Shown here: positions 1 to 9,909 of the stretch, piece by piece
How positions within the stretch are numbered: position 1 is the stretch's first letter
Layout of the letters: each line of letters starts with the position of its first letter
Origin: Fistulifera solaris
Taxonomy: Eukaryota > Bacillariophyta > Bacillariophyceae > Naviculales > Stauroneidaceae
DNA length: 64,000 nt
Assembly (NCBI GenBank): GCA_030295235.1
Contig: AP026127.1
Span: 1,366,501 to 1,430,500, forward strand
Reading direction: 5' to 3'
Made by a program: the position numbers and the translations under genes
Notes under the pieces: model-generated
What the model saw: only the letters and a program-made list of their open reading frames with translations
The model's database searches: none
Told to the model about the DNA's origin: nothing

Positions 1-558
1 TGCATGTCAATGCCGAGGTTTGTCCCTTGACCGGATGAGTAACTGTACGTGCAAACGGCGAAATACGAAGAACGGGGACCGAAGACTTCTCTCTCTCCAA
101 CAAAGTAGGCTTTCCGCTTTCCCTAAGGTCAGTACTAAAACTGGCTGTCAAATGACTCGAAAAATGCTTAGACCTTAGACATCACAAAGTGCACATAAAT
201 ACGCATAGTCGATGAAGCGAATAACCGCACTATAGAATGAAGAATGAAGAAGAGAATAAAAGCCTATAGGACCTTTACTTATTTGATAGAAAAAGTGGCT
301 ATTTTTCTCACAGGGAGTAAAAGTAAAGAAGGTTCCAGGGAGGCGGGCGGTCGAGCAACAATAAACGTTGATACGCAGCGCTGCGTGTTGCGTCGCAAAG
401 TTGCAAATAAAAAAATAAAAAATAAATTATCGCAAATCATCGAGCCAAAGGAAACTCCTTAGAGACCTATCAAAGATAAGAACGACGAAAAGAAGATTAC
501 AAGTAAGTCAAGAGATTTAAAAGTAGCCCAAAGCGATCTTTCAGTCTACGCATAAAGA
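1..558. other. Intergenic, no gene seen
   Basis: I see no supported gene here. A Lys/Arg-rich 72-codon frame at 244-462 has no recognisable domain. Bases 5-24 resemble a stretch near 39020 (shared core tcaatgccgag.tttgtc), which may be a trace of an old dispersed repeat. Confidence 0.4.
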
Positions 559-1236
559 ATGGAGCGAATAAAAAGAATACGACCGAAAAGAGAAACGACA
601 GCCGACAGTTTCGAGTCGCTGGCCGATGCCTTGAACGATCTGGATATGGAGGACTTCGAATTTTCCGATAATTCAGAGACTTCTGCTGATATTCTGGAAG
701 CCATTACTCTTGCAAATGAAAGAATCGGAGGACGCGTTCGGTTTGGGTCGGTTCGTGTGCAAACTCACAAAGTCGTTCTTGGAGATGTAAGTACTTGATT
801 GAGTAGTGTCATCCTTTGAATCGGTCACATCACGTTTTTGAAACTCACTTCTCTGACGGCTCATTCTATTGCTCACGAACAGAATCCTTCTTGTACAAAA
901 GGGGCGCCCATGACCCTCGCGTGGAATCCTGTATTATCCGATCGATTTTCTTCTGTAGAAGAATTTGAGGATCTACGTGGTGCGCCGGCAACACCGCGAA
1001 GAGTGTCAGCAAAAACAAGGGAGGGATGGCTGAGAACTAACGGTCATTCGAGAGCGAGTCTGATCCGCGCTACAAATGAAATCATCGAAATCAAACATCA
1101 GCGAAGAGAGACGGCGGGGCAACGACGACCTTCCAACTTTGAACGAGCGTCGGCGACCCCACCACGGCGACCGCAACGTACGGGTAGCCTGGATGAACCG
1201 CCTTTGGAGCAACCAACAGTCCAGCGAGTCGAATAG
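559..1236 (+). CDS. Small protein with LGD|NPSC-G-PL-LAW motif, paralogue 1
   Basis: Two exons, 559-786 and 883-1236, joined across a 96-nt GTAAGT...ACAG intron in phase 0, give about 193 aa. The N-terminus is acidic, the centre reads VRFGSVRVQTHKVVLGD followed directly by NPSCTKGAPMTLAW, and the tail is basic and Pro/Arg-rich. The intron falls exactly between the LGD and NPSC halves of the motif, as it does in the neighbour at 3146-3766, so the two are tandem duplicates. I recall this LGDNPS-type motif from lineage-expanded diatom proteins of unknown function; I cannot name a role. No signal peptide or membrane segment is visible. The splice is well supported because exon 2 is in frame only after removing the intron and the paralogue reads through the same junction. 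Confidence 0.75.
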
Positions 1237-1446
1237 CAGCGTATCAAGGCAATAGAAGCAAACATAGACACTATGAACAAATTAATAGAAAAGTGACCAG
1301 TCAGCTTCTGGCGAACAGGCAGAAGGGGCGTCGCACGCTACCGATATAATAGTTGAAACACTCTGCAATGTAATAATGCAACAGATATGCAGTAGTGATT
1401 ACCTTAACGTCCATATTAGGCATGTTGTATTCTCTTCGATATCCTT

Positions 1447-2149
1447 TTACGTGTGAAAGCGACGCGAAGCATCCTCAACCGCAAACCGATCAACCCAAAC
1501 TTTATTGTACTCATTGTTGTCATCAGGACCAAAATCTTCATCGTCCCAATCAAATTCATCTTCGCCGTAATCGTCGTCATCGTCATCGTCTTCCTCTTCG
1601 TCATCATCATCGACCTCATGACCCAACTCCTCCCGAACATGATTTTTGGCGCGGAGGTTGGCTTCTTTCAAGGAAAAGAATACTCCCAACACTTCCTGAT
1701 CATACTTGTCTCGAACAAACTGAGAGCGGTAGTAATCACTTCCGCTATTGAGTTCCGACTTGCACGCAAAGGCGACATAAACAGAGGCATGCTCCATCTG
1801 ATCGGCGAGTCGTTCGCGACGGGCGACACGCTCCAAATGCTGAGCACTTGGAGGAGGAATAGGAATATCGCGCGATTGGCGGATCCGATAAAGCACTTTG
1901 TGAATGTGCTTGCATTTGCTCAGAATGGGACACGTGCAGGACGAGTTTCCCTGAGGGTTGAGACGCACGGTGGATTTCATAGTTGCGCTGATTGGTAGTA
2001 GAAGCAGGGATTTTGGCTTCAACATGAGCAATCATTCTTCCTGAATGGTCTTCTTCGTACTGTAAATGAATACTGGAAATATCCTGACAACCACGGAAGT
2101 CGGTAGAACCAAGATAGGCGTCAATGACTTGTTTGCGCAAGGGAATCAT
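1447..2149 (-). CDS. SWIM-type zinc finger protein with acidic tail (one frame change)
   Basis: The N-terminal part begins MIPLRKQVIDAYLGSTDF and the following part carries CTCPILSKCKHIHKVL, a CxC...CxH SWIM zinc finger, a family known to bind DNA or protein partners. The C-terminal third is a long Asp/Glu run (about residues 180-215) encoded by a tcg/tca microsatellite. The two parts are in different frames; skipping one base near 1969-1970 joins NYEIH to VRLNPQGNSSCTC, which gives the normal beta-hairpin spacing before the finger. No GT/AG intron explains the step, so it is a sequencing error or a real +1 lesion. Joined length is about 233 aa. Function inferred only from the SWIM motif; partner and location unknown. 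Confidence 0.65.
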
Positions 2150-3145
2150 GGCGTTCTTCGCGCGTCGTTTTTCTTTTGTGATGATTGCTCTGTGTCAGCC
2201 GCTTTCGGCCTGAATTAAATTTATGAGACCAGCATAGCCATTTTTCATCCGACCCGATTCAACGATCAGTTGATTTGAGCTGGTAGCTGTCCATTTCTTT
2301 GATTGTCTTCGACACGATGGGGAGCGGTTTTCACGACGTGTTGAAACTTAAATGGAACGAGGAATGGAAGTCGGAAGTCGTCAAAGAAAGCCTTTAGCCT
2401 TCTTCAGACGCAATGAGTAACAAGCAACCAGACAAAAGACAATAAGACAATAGGCAATAATAGTTACACGTTTCACACGGCACACAGCTGCATCGTCGCG
2501 GATCTCGGCGAATGATGATGAGGAGGCACGAGCACGAGCACGGAGCACGAGGCACGAGCCACGAGCATCTTTCATCTTTCATCTGACACCAAAAATCGAA
2601 ACACCAAAACGTAAAACGCAAAACAGTCGAAAGCGAATATGAATAAACCCTGTGTAGTGTATAGTGATCTAAGCTACTCAATAACCTATACAATTTTATT
2701 TGTCAAAAGACCGCTGATCGTAGAAAAAGGAAGGGCTATTCATTCTGATTTTAGTAAACAGTAGAAAGTACAGTAGGACGAGAAAACAATGATTTATGAT
2801 TTATGATTTTCGATTTTCTGACACTTTACTCTGTCTCAAAGTTCCACATTACATATGAGTGTCTTGATAGTATCTATTGTAAAGTAGTCACTTATATTCG
2901 ATATTCGCCGCTTGACGCGACACGCGACACGCGACTTCCCATTTCGCATTCTTTTGTACTTTGTTCGATACACTACGCTCTGTGCTGTGTCTTTAGGTCT
3001 TCCGAGAAAAATGAGAAGTGAGAAGAGACGATGAAAGGAAAAAGGCGAAACAAACTTTTCGTGAAGCTATCTTCATTCATTCTTACCTTTCTATTATTAC
3101 CTTGATATCACGTGTTCGACTGCAATACATGACAAACAAGAAGAA
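2150..3145. other. Intergenic with short simple repeats
   Basis: No gene seen. It contains a run of gagcacgagc-type tandem copies at about 2519-2572 and a short gacacgc repeat near 2917-2935. The rest is AT-rich and probably serves as the 3' region of the SWIM gene's neighbour and the promoter of the gene at 3146. Confidence 0.4.
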
Positions 3146-3766
3146 ATGGAAGCCACGGATATAGAATATGCGAGCTTTGCCAGTTTTTCACTCAGTGATT
3201 TCTCGGATTGGTCAGAGAGCTCAGACTTTGACCCGAATGAGTCGGCCGAAAGTCTATCCGTTGATTATGAAGAAGAACTGATCTCACGTAGAGTCGTTCG
3301 ATTTGGCTCTGTTCATGTCAGAACACACAAGGTAACCCTTGGAGATGTAAGTATCCTTGTAAAGTTGGCTCAAGAGGTTCATGATGATAAGCTAACGGTA
3401 ATATCTATTACGCCACAGAATCCATCCTGCTCTCAAGGAGCTCCATTATCGCTAGCCTGGACTCCGATAAAGTCGGATCGTTTTGGCTCATTGGAAGAGT
3501 TTGAACGCGTGTTTGGCTCACCGAAACAAGTACAGCGAATCTCCGTTAAACTAAGAGAGGAATGGCTCCAAAAGAATGGGCATTCCTTACAAAGCATAAA
3601 TGTAGTTGCAAATGAAATTGCGACAGCAAAAAAAGAATCAGCAAGATGTAGCAAAAAGCGACGGATCACTGGGCAAATGATTGTGCCGCGAATAGCAAGT
3701 TTAAAAACGACACGCTACATTTGTCGCCTCATTTGCCGAAACGCCAGAAGACACCTCCTGCCATAA
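3146..3766 (+). CDS. Small protein with LGD|NPSC-G-PL-LAW motif, paralogue 2
   Basis: Tandem paralogue of 559-1236. The open frame runs straight through, but comparison with the first copy shows an intron at 3347-3418 (GTAAGT...ACAG, 72 nt, phase 0). Spliced, the protein is about 182 aa and reads VRFGSVHVRTHKVTLGD then NPSCSQGAPLSLAW, followed by RFGSLEEFE and a Lys/Arg-rich tail; the N-terminus is acidic and Ser-rich. Because the intron is a multiple of three with no in-frame stop, intron retention would insert 24 residues without truncation. Function unknown; same diatom-type family as the first copy. Confidence 0.75.
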   Translation: MEATDIEYASFASFSLSDFSDWSESSDFDPNESAESLSVDYEEELISRRVVRFGSVHVRTHKVTLGDVSILVKLAQEVHDDKLTVISITPQNPSCSQGAPLSLAWTPIKSDRFGSLEEFERVFGSPKQVQRISVKLREEWLQKNGHSLQSINVVANEIATAKKESARCSKKRRITGQMIVPRIASLKTTRYICRLICRNARRHLLP

Positions 3767-4381
3767 AACCGAAGTTGCGTATGCAGTTGCAATGCTCGGA
3801 GCAGCAAATTACATCTAAGATTTTCCCTCAATATTAGTATTATAATTCGCCTCTTTGCGACTATCAAACAATGCGGATATAGCTCGTTCATTCGCGAGGC
3901 CAAGTGTACCTATCGCGAGAAGACAGCTCTCCGGACCTGTGCAGCTGCAACTCACAGTGTAACCACATCAAGCATAATTGCAGCTGCTTTTCCACAGTCG
4001 TGTCAAGAACGTTAACAAGTCAAAGACGGATTTCTCACTGCCTGCTCGGCTGCAGCTTAGGAAAAATTTTATGTCACAAGCAGTTCTTGAGATATCTAGT
4101 GGAAATCGGAAATTGCTCATTGCGCGGGGCCGTGAATGCTCGAACATTTTTCGTCAACGCGTTTCATAGTTCCGCTGTTTTGGAGTAAAGCAATCTTTTT
4201 CCTGCAACTGGCAAGGCTTTATCCAACGTCAAATACATTATCAAACAATTGATTCCTACGGAACTCAAATGCTTCGATGCGTGTATGTACGAATTATCAC
4301 GCAATCATCTTCTTGCCTGTGAATCGAATACTTCCCAGAACCTGTCATCCCTGTTTCCGTAGTATCCTTCTAAAGCTCTAT
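3767..4381. other. Intergenic, no gene seen
   Basis: A 94-codon frame at 3904-4188 has no domain and overlaps another frame of similar length; I do not treat either as a gene. Nothing else recognised. Confidence 0.35.
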
Positions 4382-5543
4382 CTAAAAGCATACTTGTTCG
4401 TAATGCATTTTCGCCTTTGGAAGAAAGGCGGACCTCCGAGTTCCCCGTAGGTCGTCTGTAACGGCTTGGATCATGGCTTGTGCGGTATGTTCAGGAACTT
4501 CAAAATTGTCGACGACACGATTGACCTTGTCAGCTTTGTCCAATACATAGACGGGTGCTACAGCACTCATGGCAATCATACGTAAACTTCCAGAAGAACC
4601 TCGAATAATCAATTCATCTAGATTCTGCACCGACGCAAAATCCCACTCGCAACTGACGTAGGCGTTTCTCGACGGAAGCAGTGGTGTCCAATTCGCCTGT
4701 TGTAGCACTCCCTCGAACCGAACGTAGTCTTCGACTCCAGTTCCCGGCTCCATTCGTTTCGCTTCTGCCCTCAAAAATTTAATAGGACCACACAAATAGT
4801 CAATTCGATCTAAGACGTGGCAACCAACGTCCATAATCAATCCACCACCAGACTGGGCTGGGTCCAGTCGCCAGGGCATGGGGCCATCCATGTCTCGCGC
4901 GCCTCCTTTTCCATGTAATACATACGAAACAGAGGTGATCCTGTCACCAATTGCCCCTTCTTTCAGTAATTGCCGTACAGCCTCGGTGCGTGGATATGCT
5001 CGACTGATGTACGCCGTGTATAGCTTATCTGCACCGACAGCTTTCAAGATGCTGGCCGTTTCGACCGCACAACGACCGACTGGCTTCTCCACGTATACTT
5101 TTTTTACCGGCTGCAGCTACTGCTTTGCAAATCTCCAGGTGCGTCCCGGGCCTGGTTGCTACATAGACCGCATCGAGGCCAGGGTGTTGCAAAAAGGCCT
5201 CCAAATTTTCGTAACCGACACAACGGCCTCCGGGCACTTGTTTCGCAAATTCTTGCGCTTTTCCTGGTGTCCTTCTCATGACAGCAACTAATTCACTGCC
5301 TTCACATTTCCAAAAAGGCGGCCCGCTCTTTTGTCGTGTAACATCTCCGAGTCCGATGATACCCCAGCGAATGAAAGGAGGACGAGCAGGAAGATTCTGT
5401 TCTGCCGTTGTCGTTGTTGGCGTGAGAAATGCCATCGACAAAGCAACCACGCTATCCCTTCTCGTTAAAAGAACAAGGCAAGTTGGGAAATGATCACGAA
5501 GGAGCATAAAAAAGGAAAGAATGCTTAAGTAGCTCAACATCAA
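4382..5543 (-). CDS. Gfo/Idh/MocA-family NAD(P)-dependent oxidoreductase (one frame change)
   Basis: The N-terminal Rossmann fold shows WGIIGLGDVT (GxGxxT-type nucleotide loop), then DAVYVATRPGTHLEI, then EKPVGR with the conserved lysine of the family. The C-terminal part has GGGLIMDVGCHVLDRIDYL, matching the DxGxH substrate-side motif. These features place it with sugar/polyol or dihydrodiol dehydrogenases; substrate cannot be told. The EKPVGR strand is one frame away from the Rossmann part. The switch is at an A7 run (T7 at 5099-5105 on the + strand); six A's would read GKKVYVEKPVG. Joined length is about 386 aa from the first Met, or about 350 from the Met at 5435, where the sequence SMAFLTP faintly resembles a plastid ASAFAP site. 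A decayed fragment of this gene lies at 19073-19207. Confidence 0.85.
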
Positions 5544-6176
5544 ACATCATATAGTCAAAATAAAAAATACGGCGACGATAAGACGACGGTCATCACTCAA
5601 GACTGAATTGCAGTCACGAAGCGAGCTTTGAAACAAAGCTTTCTGCTTGTCTTCGTGATTCTTCCAACCTTGACAAACATATTTTGACCATTGTTATTCT
5701 TACAGGCTATTTTATAGAATTTTGTGTCTGGAATCGGCATCTAGTTCTTGATTTTCGAGTAATCTGCTTCATCGTTTAAACTAGAGTTTTACTATACACC
5801 CTAAATGTATTTCGAATTGTCCAAGACTGGATTTCATTCACGAGACACAAGCTATAGTCCTTATTGCTGGCTCGCTCTTCTGTTTCTTGCATCATCTATC
5901 ATCTACAAGAGAAATTATGACTTATGATATATCCTTAATGGTCACCCTGTTCTCCCACGTGATTAGTGGATAATAAGTCCACCTTACAACGGCGTGGGGG
6001 TGACACCTCTTGGGATCTCTCATCGTCACACGCACAGTGATCGTTATACCGTAATTTCTTGTAGCTTCAACTATTAATTTACAAAACGATTGACCTCATT
6101 TTTCGATCAAAGGCACCTTGGTATCTTCTACAATGATACCCTGTTGTTTCTTTACTTTCGGCTTGGAACCGACGAC
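5544..6176. other. Intergenic, no gene seen
   Basis: AT-rich, no frame of note and no repeat recognised. Lies between the starts/ends of two minus-strand genes, so it includes the promoter of the oxidoreductase and the 3' region of the gene at 6177-6690. Confidence 0.35.
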
Positions 6177-6690
6177 TTATGATGGAGAATAGTATTCATA
6201 GGAACGATCGTCCACAGTAACGATTCGGTAGTTGCCTTTTGCTTTCGGGTTTGAATTCTTGAGGTTAGGCGTTGCGTTTTCGCGTATTTTCGTTCGAACC
6301 GGGGAGGGCGGATAACATTGCCTGCGATGGTCCTCGAGCCATTTGCTCGAAGGAGGTTTCGTCATTCTTTCTGTACGTGCTGCATAATTTTTACTCTGTA
6401 ACTTATGCGTCTTTTTCTCTGATTTCTCGGTTTTGATATATCCTTTTTTCCTTGTTCTTTTCGTCCCGTTTCGTAGTTGTCGATGGAAGTTACTGTATCA
6501 ATTGCGAGTTCGCAATTAGAGCTGTTTGTGAAGGACTGAACCGTACTGCCTTGACGGGTGAACATGACGAGAAACTAGATGCTAATGCTGCAACTTCCGC
6601 GTCGTAATCGTCTCCTAAATTAGTTTCATCTTCTGTAACGCTTGTGTCGTCCTTTAGGCCTTGTTTCATTTTCTCAAACTCATATTGCAT
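6177..6690 (-). CDS. Hypothetical two-exon protein
   Basis: Exon 1 (6690-6494) encodes an acidic stretch, MQYEFEKMKQGLKDDTSV, and then SPVKAVRFSPSQTALIANSQLI. A GTAACT donor at 6493 and an AG near 6394 (about 100 nt) allow phase-2 splicing into a basic second exon ending in NYRIVTVDDRSYEYYSPS. The joined product is about 130 aa. No domain recognised. The acceptor is ambiguous because several AGs lie within 30 nt; only the one chosen keeps the downstream frame. Coding status is inferred from composition and splice fit, so it could be spurious. Confidence 0.35.
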
Positions 6691-7049
6691 TCTACTTGTA
6701 AACGTTTGATGAGCTTCGCTGGTTATTAATGAATGAAGTTGTTGACGAATGAATGAATGCGATTTTTTCGGCGGTGTGCTAAAACTGCTCCAGAATTTCT
6801 GGACCAGGTAGGGGTAAGTTAGGAGTCACCGCGTTTGTGATCGTGTCTTTTAGTCTTGTAAAAATGAACGCCTACTCCTAAAAAAATTCCCCCGCGCGCC
6901 GGCCGTTCTGCAAATTTTTGAATTTTCAATTTCTGCCGCAGGCGTATCTTGAACGCAAGGCCCTCCGTTTGCCACACGCACGCAAAACGCGTCACGTTGC
7001 ACTCCTTTCTACCGTTGCACTTAAAAACGAGCCAGCATCACCAATCACC

Positions 7050-8400
7050 ATGGCGTCCATCGAGTCTTTGCTCGAAGGATCGCAAACAGTCTTACTTCCC
7101 GGAAAAGAAAAGGATAAGATACAGAGTCCTCCGACGACATCTTTGATGAGCGAATTTCCTCGTTACAACCCAGATAAAGATAGCGACGATGAAGCCGAAG
7201 AGCCCCAGGAATTCACCTGGAGACTCGATCCTCGAGAGAGTCTGAGTGACTTTATGATTGAAGTTGTCATCAAGGGAAAGACACATGGGGAAATTTATCA
7301 CGTGCACAAGTCAGTTTTGGCCATCGGGCCGAAGCGCTCGACGTACTTCGCCAGAGCTTTCTTTTCTCCCCCTCCCCCGGAAGCGCAACAACAATCAGCT
7401 GCAAAACTAAATGAAACACGTAACGAATGGCTATCGTGTGGAGGGATTGAAGAGATCATGAAAGACGATGTCGATCCTCAGAGCTCGCTCATTCGCTTCC
7501 AATTACATCAGATGGCTGCCGATGTCTTCCCCGTTTTGCTCGATTACATGTACTCCAATCAGGGACAAATAACCATTACTACGGAAAATGCAGTTCCCCT
7601 ATATTCATTGGCCGCGCTCTTAGAAATCAAACCGCTTCGGAGAAGAGTTCGCGACTTTTGGACGCAAGATTTGAGTATGGAAAACCTTTGCAAATACTAC
7701 CAGCGTGCGCATATCTTTAAAGAAAAACGACTCATCGCACACGCTGAAGAATACTGTGCGCAACACATTTTTCAAGTACACGAGTCTGTTGTCGTCGATA
7801 TTCTGGCCACAGTCGATCCGTTCTTCTTTTTGCGGGTGGTCACTATGCCCACGATCGGAGAAGGCACCACGACGAGTTTGCGACTCTCGCTCTTGATTGC
7901 AGTTTATTGCAACATACACAAAGCAGAGCTTGATTCTTCCATGTTTTGGGCCCTTACGGACGCTTCCCATTTACCCAAACTTGAAATCAAAGCAGCAAGA
8001 ACGTTTCTTGAGCTAGAAGATAAGATTTGTGGAGTCGAATGTCGCCACCAGATGTCTCCCTTGAAAAATAGATGCATCGCAGTACTAGCCGAAAACTGGG
8101 ACACGGCTTGTTTTAAAAAAGCCCGAAGTAGAGCATGACAAGGAGGACATCAAGGGTGTATTGCTGCCGCGCTTATTTGGGGAACCTCTGGAATTATTCG
8201 CGTCCAAGGCATTCTTGAATGCTAAGAAGCGGCTGGATTGGTCGGAACGCGAGCGCAAATCGCTGCATAAAAAGAATGCATTACTTGAAAAGAAGTTAAA
8301 GGAAGTCACCGCTCAACTGGGGCACCTCGAGCTAAATAAATCCGCTATAGATTCCACGTCGGATCTAGATAATGTTCCTTCCGGTCTCCAAGGGATGTAG
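7050..8400 (+). CDS. BTB/POZ domain protein with C-terminal coiled coil (one frame change)
   Basis: Residues about 60-190 form a BTB/POZ fold: LSDFMIEVVIKGK, VHKSVLAIGPKRSTYFARAF, VFPVLLDYMYS. A helical BACK-like region follows (LSMENLCKYYQRAHIF). BTB proteins commonly dimerise and recruit cullin-3 ligases or act as adaptors. The start chosen is the Met at 7050 in a caccATGg context; the frame is open further upstream to 6918. The frame ends at 8138, but the +1 frame continues as KPEVEHDKEDIKGV, then a basic amphipathic coiled coil (about 8230-8330) and stops at 8400. The switch is at an A6 run (8115-8120); five A's restore it. Joined length about 449 aa. Partner unknown. Confidence 0.8.
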
Positions 8401-8759
8401 GGGCCGCTATGGATACATGAAACGTAACTGGGGAGAGTAATCAATAAGGGGGACGGGTCGATTGAGATGAGACCTGGCTAGTATCTTAAGGACTTTTTTA
8501 ATGTTTGTTATGTTTGTAGAGTCAGAACCATAGTTGTTATGTGTTTGTTTTGTATAGGTTCCCGACAAGAGGACGTGAATTCGTTCTTGAATGGTCGGCC
8601 AGAGCCGCGACAAGCAAAATGGAAGCGGATCCTTCACTGCCCATTTGTTGCAAAGCACGAGTCAACAAAAACTGACGTCCACCGCCCATCTCATTCGAAC
8701 GACATACACTCTTTGATCAATGAATTTTATTAAACGGGCGGAGAAGTTAAACCGTCTTT
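8401..8759. other. Intergenic, no gene seen
   Basis: Short overlapping frames only; nothing recognised. Confidence 0.3.
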
Positions 8760-9060
8760 CGATGCATGTCTCGTTCATCGCACCGCCCCACTTATTCTCT
8801 TGATTTATTTAGAGCAGCGGGTTTTTAGACAATGCTTCCCTATCAACACGATTGTCGAAGGAAATGCAGAGGCCAACGCAGCTATTTTCATCCGTTCAGG
8901 ACGCCATCCTTGCTGGTATATTGCGGTGTAACAAGTCAACCTGCTACATGAAATCAGACCTTGTAGGACGAGCTCACCGACAAGTAACTCGTGTACCTTT
9001 TCAGCTCGAGTTCATCGCCGCACTTGCTTTTGGTCTGACAGTCTAAGTATAGTGCGATTA
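8760..9060 (+). repeat. Dispersed diverged repeat, copy 1 (partner near 22005-22430)
   Basis: Two blocks match the region at 22005-22430 in the same order: a block with gatgcatgtctcgttc near 8762 (partner near 22010), and a block with tccgttcaggacgccatcct near 8893 (partner near 22256), continuing with gcggtg, gaaat.aga and ccttttcagctcg. The copies are well diverged, so this is an old duplication; it is non-coding in both places. Confidence 0.55.
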
Positions 9061-9084
9061 CGCAGTGACATCTCGTTAGCCAGC

Positions 9085-9345
9085 TGAGAAATTCCCTACT
9101 GGTACAAAGATTGCAAAGCAATTCAACAGTGGCTTAGAGGTCGGAGACGCGGTGGTTTGAAGTTGAACTGTTCAGCCATTTGAGCCGTTCAGAGCAAATG
9201 ACGGCACGAAAACATGGGGCTACACAGTTCGTGTTGCGACGATGGTACTCTGGGCCGCATGTCTGAAGCTAATGTAGCCGCTAGTTTGATACAAGAGAAA
9301 GAGAATGAAAATATATGTAACTCGAGAAACGAAGACTTTACGGAC
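9085..9345 (+). pseudogene. Decayed copy of a Tudor-like domain C-terminus
   Basis: Translation in shifting frames gives FPTGTKIAKQFNSGLEVGDAVV, then TWGYTVR, then CDDGTLGRMSEANVAASLIQ. This matches the C-terminal domain of the gene at 42740-44420 (FATGTKVAKYFSSGFEVGDAVV...TWGYTVRYDDGILGRMSEADVAASLI) almost residue by residue. A stop follows GDAVV and the frame changes twice, so the copy is dead. No N-terminal half is present. It is therefore a fragment of a duplicated gene, on the strand opposite to its relative. Confidence 0.75.
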
Positions 9346-9831
9346 AGCCCTGTATGGACCGCCGCCGCGATTTCACGCCTCTTGTTTTTTCTGTCGACGG
9401 GCTTATGGGTAAACAAGCCGTGGCTGCCTCACGCCAACTTGCAAGAAAGCTGCAAAAGAAATGGAAGAGACCGTACTCTGAAATTTGTGGCTTCATCCGA
9501 TCTCGTCTGAGTCTCTCGTTGGTTCGATCGGTGAGCATGCTATTGCGAAATCCGAGAGATGGCGCGCCACAGCGCAATCCCCCGCACTGGGAAACCGGAG
9601 CAGGTTTGTCGCTTTACTACTAACTGTGGTACAGTGATTCAGAAATCGAAGTTTCTGAAAGAAAGAAAAAAGTGATTTGTGACAAAAGAGAAACACCAGT
9701 GGAAAATTCACTTGAATGTCAAAAATGCATCCGCATTTTAGGATAATTAGGAATTAAATATTATTTTTTAAAATATTACTGGTACAGTACAGTACCACTT
9801 TACCACCAAGATCGAAGGAGGACCAAGAAAG
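9346..9831. other. Intergenic, no gene seen
   Basis: Short frames without domains. The end (about 9735-9785) is a strongly AT-rich patch just before the hairpin element. Confidence 0.35.
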
Positions 9832-9900
9832 GACGTTAAAATTCTGCCTCTCGGTACAAGTTTCTATGTAGAACCTACGGCGAGGCAGAACTTTAACCTC
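9832..9900. repeat. Hairpin (MITE-like) element, left copy
   Basis: A 69-bp unit with inverted arms: gacgttaaaattctgcctc at 9832-9850 and gaggcagaactttaacctc at 9882-9900, matching at 17 of 19 positions. An inverted, roughly 90% identical copy lies at 14648-14716. It could fold as a cruciform or be the end of a small non-autonomous transposon. Confidence 0.7.
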
Positions 9901-9909
9901 GTTTCTCTC

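Noticed and set aside
244-462. 72-codon Lys-rich frame
   Set aside because: No domain, no paralogue and AT-rich composition; a chance frame.
3347-3418. Continuous reading through the second paralogue without an intron
   Set aside because: The first paralogue joins LGD to NPSC directly and the segment has perfect GTAAGT and ACAG ends.
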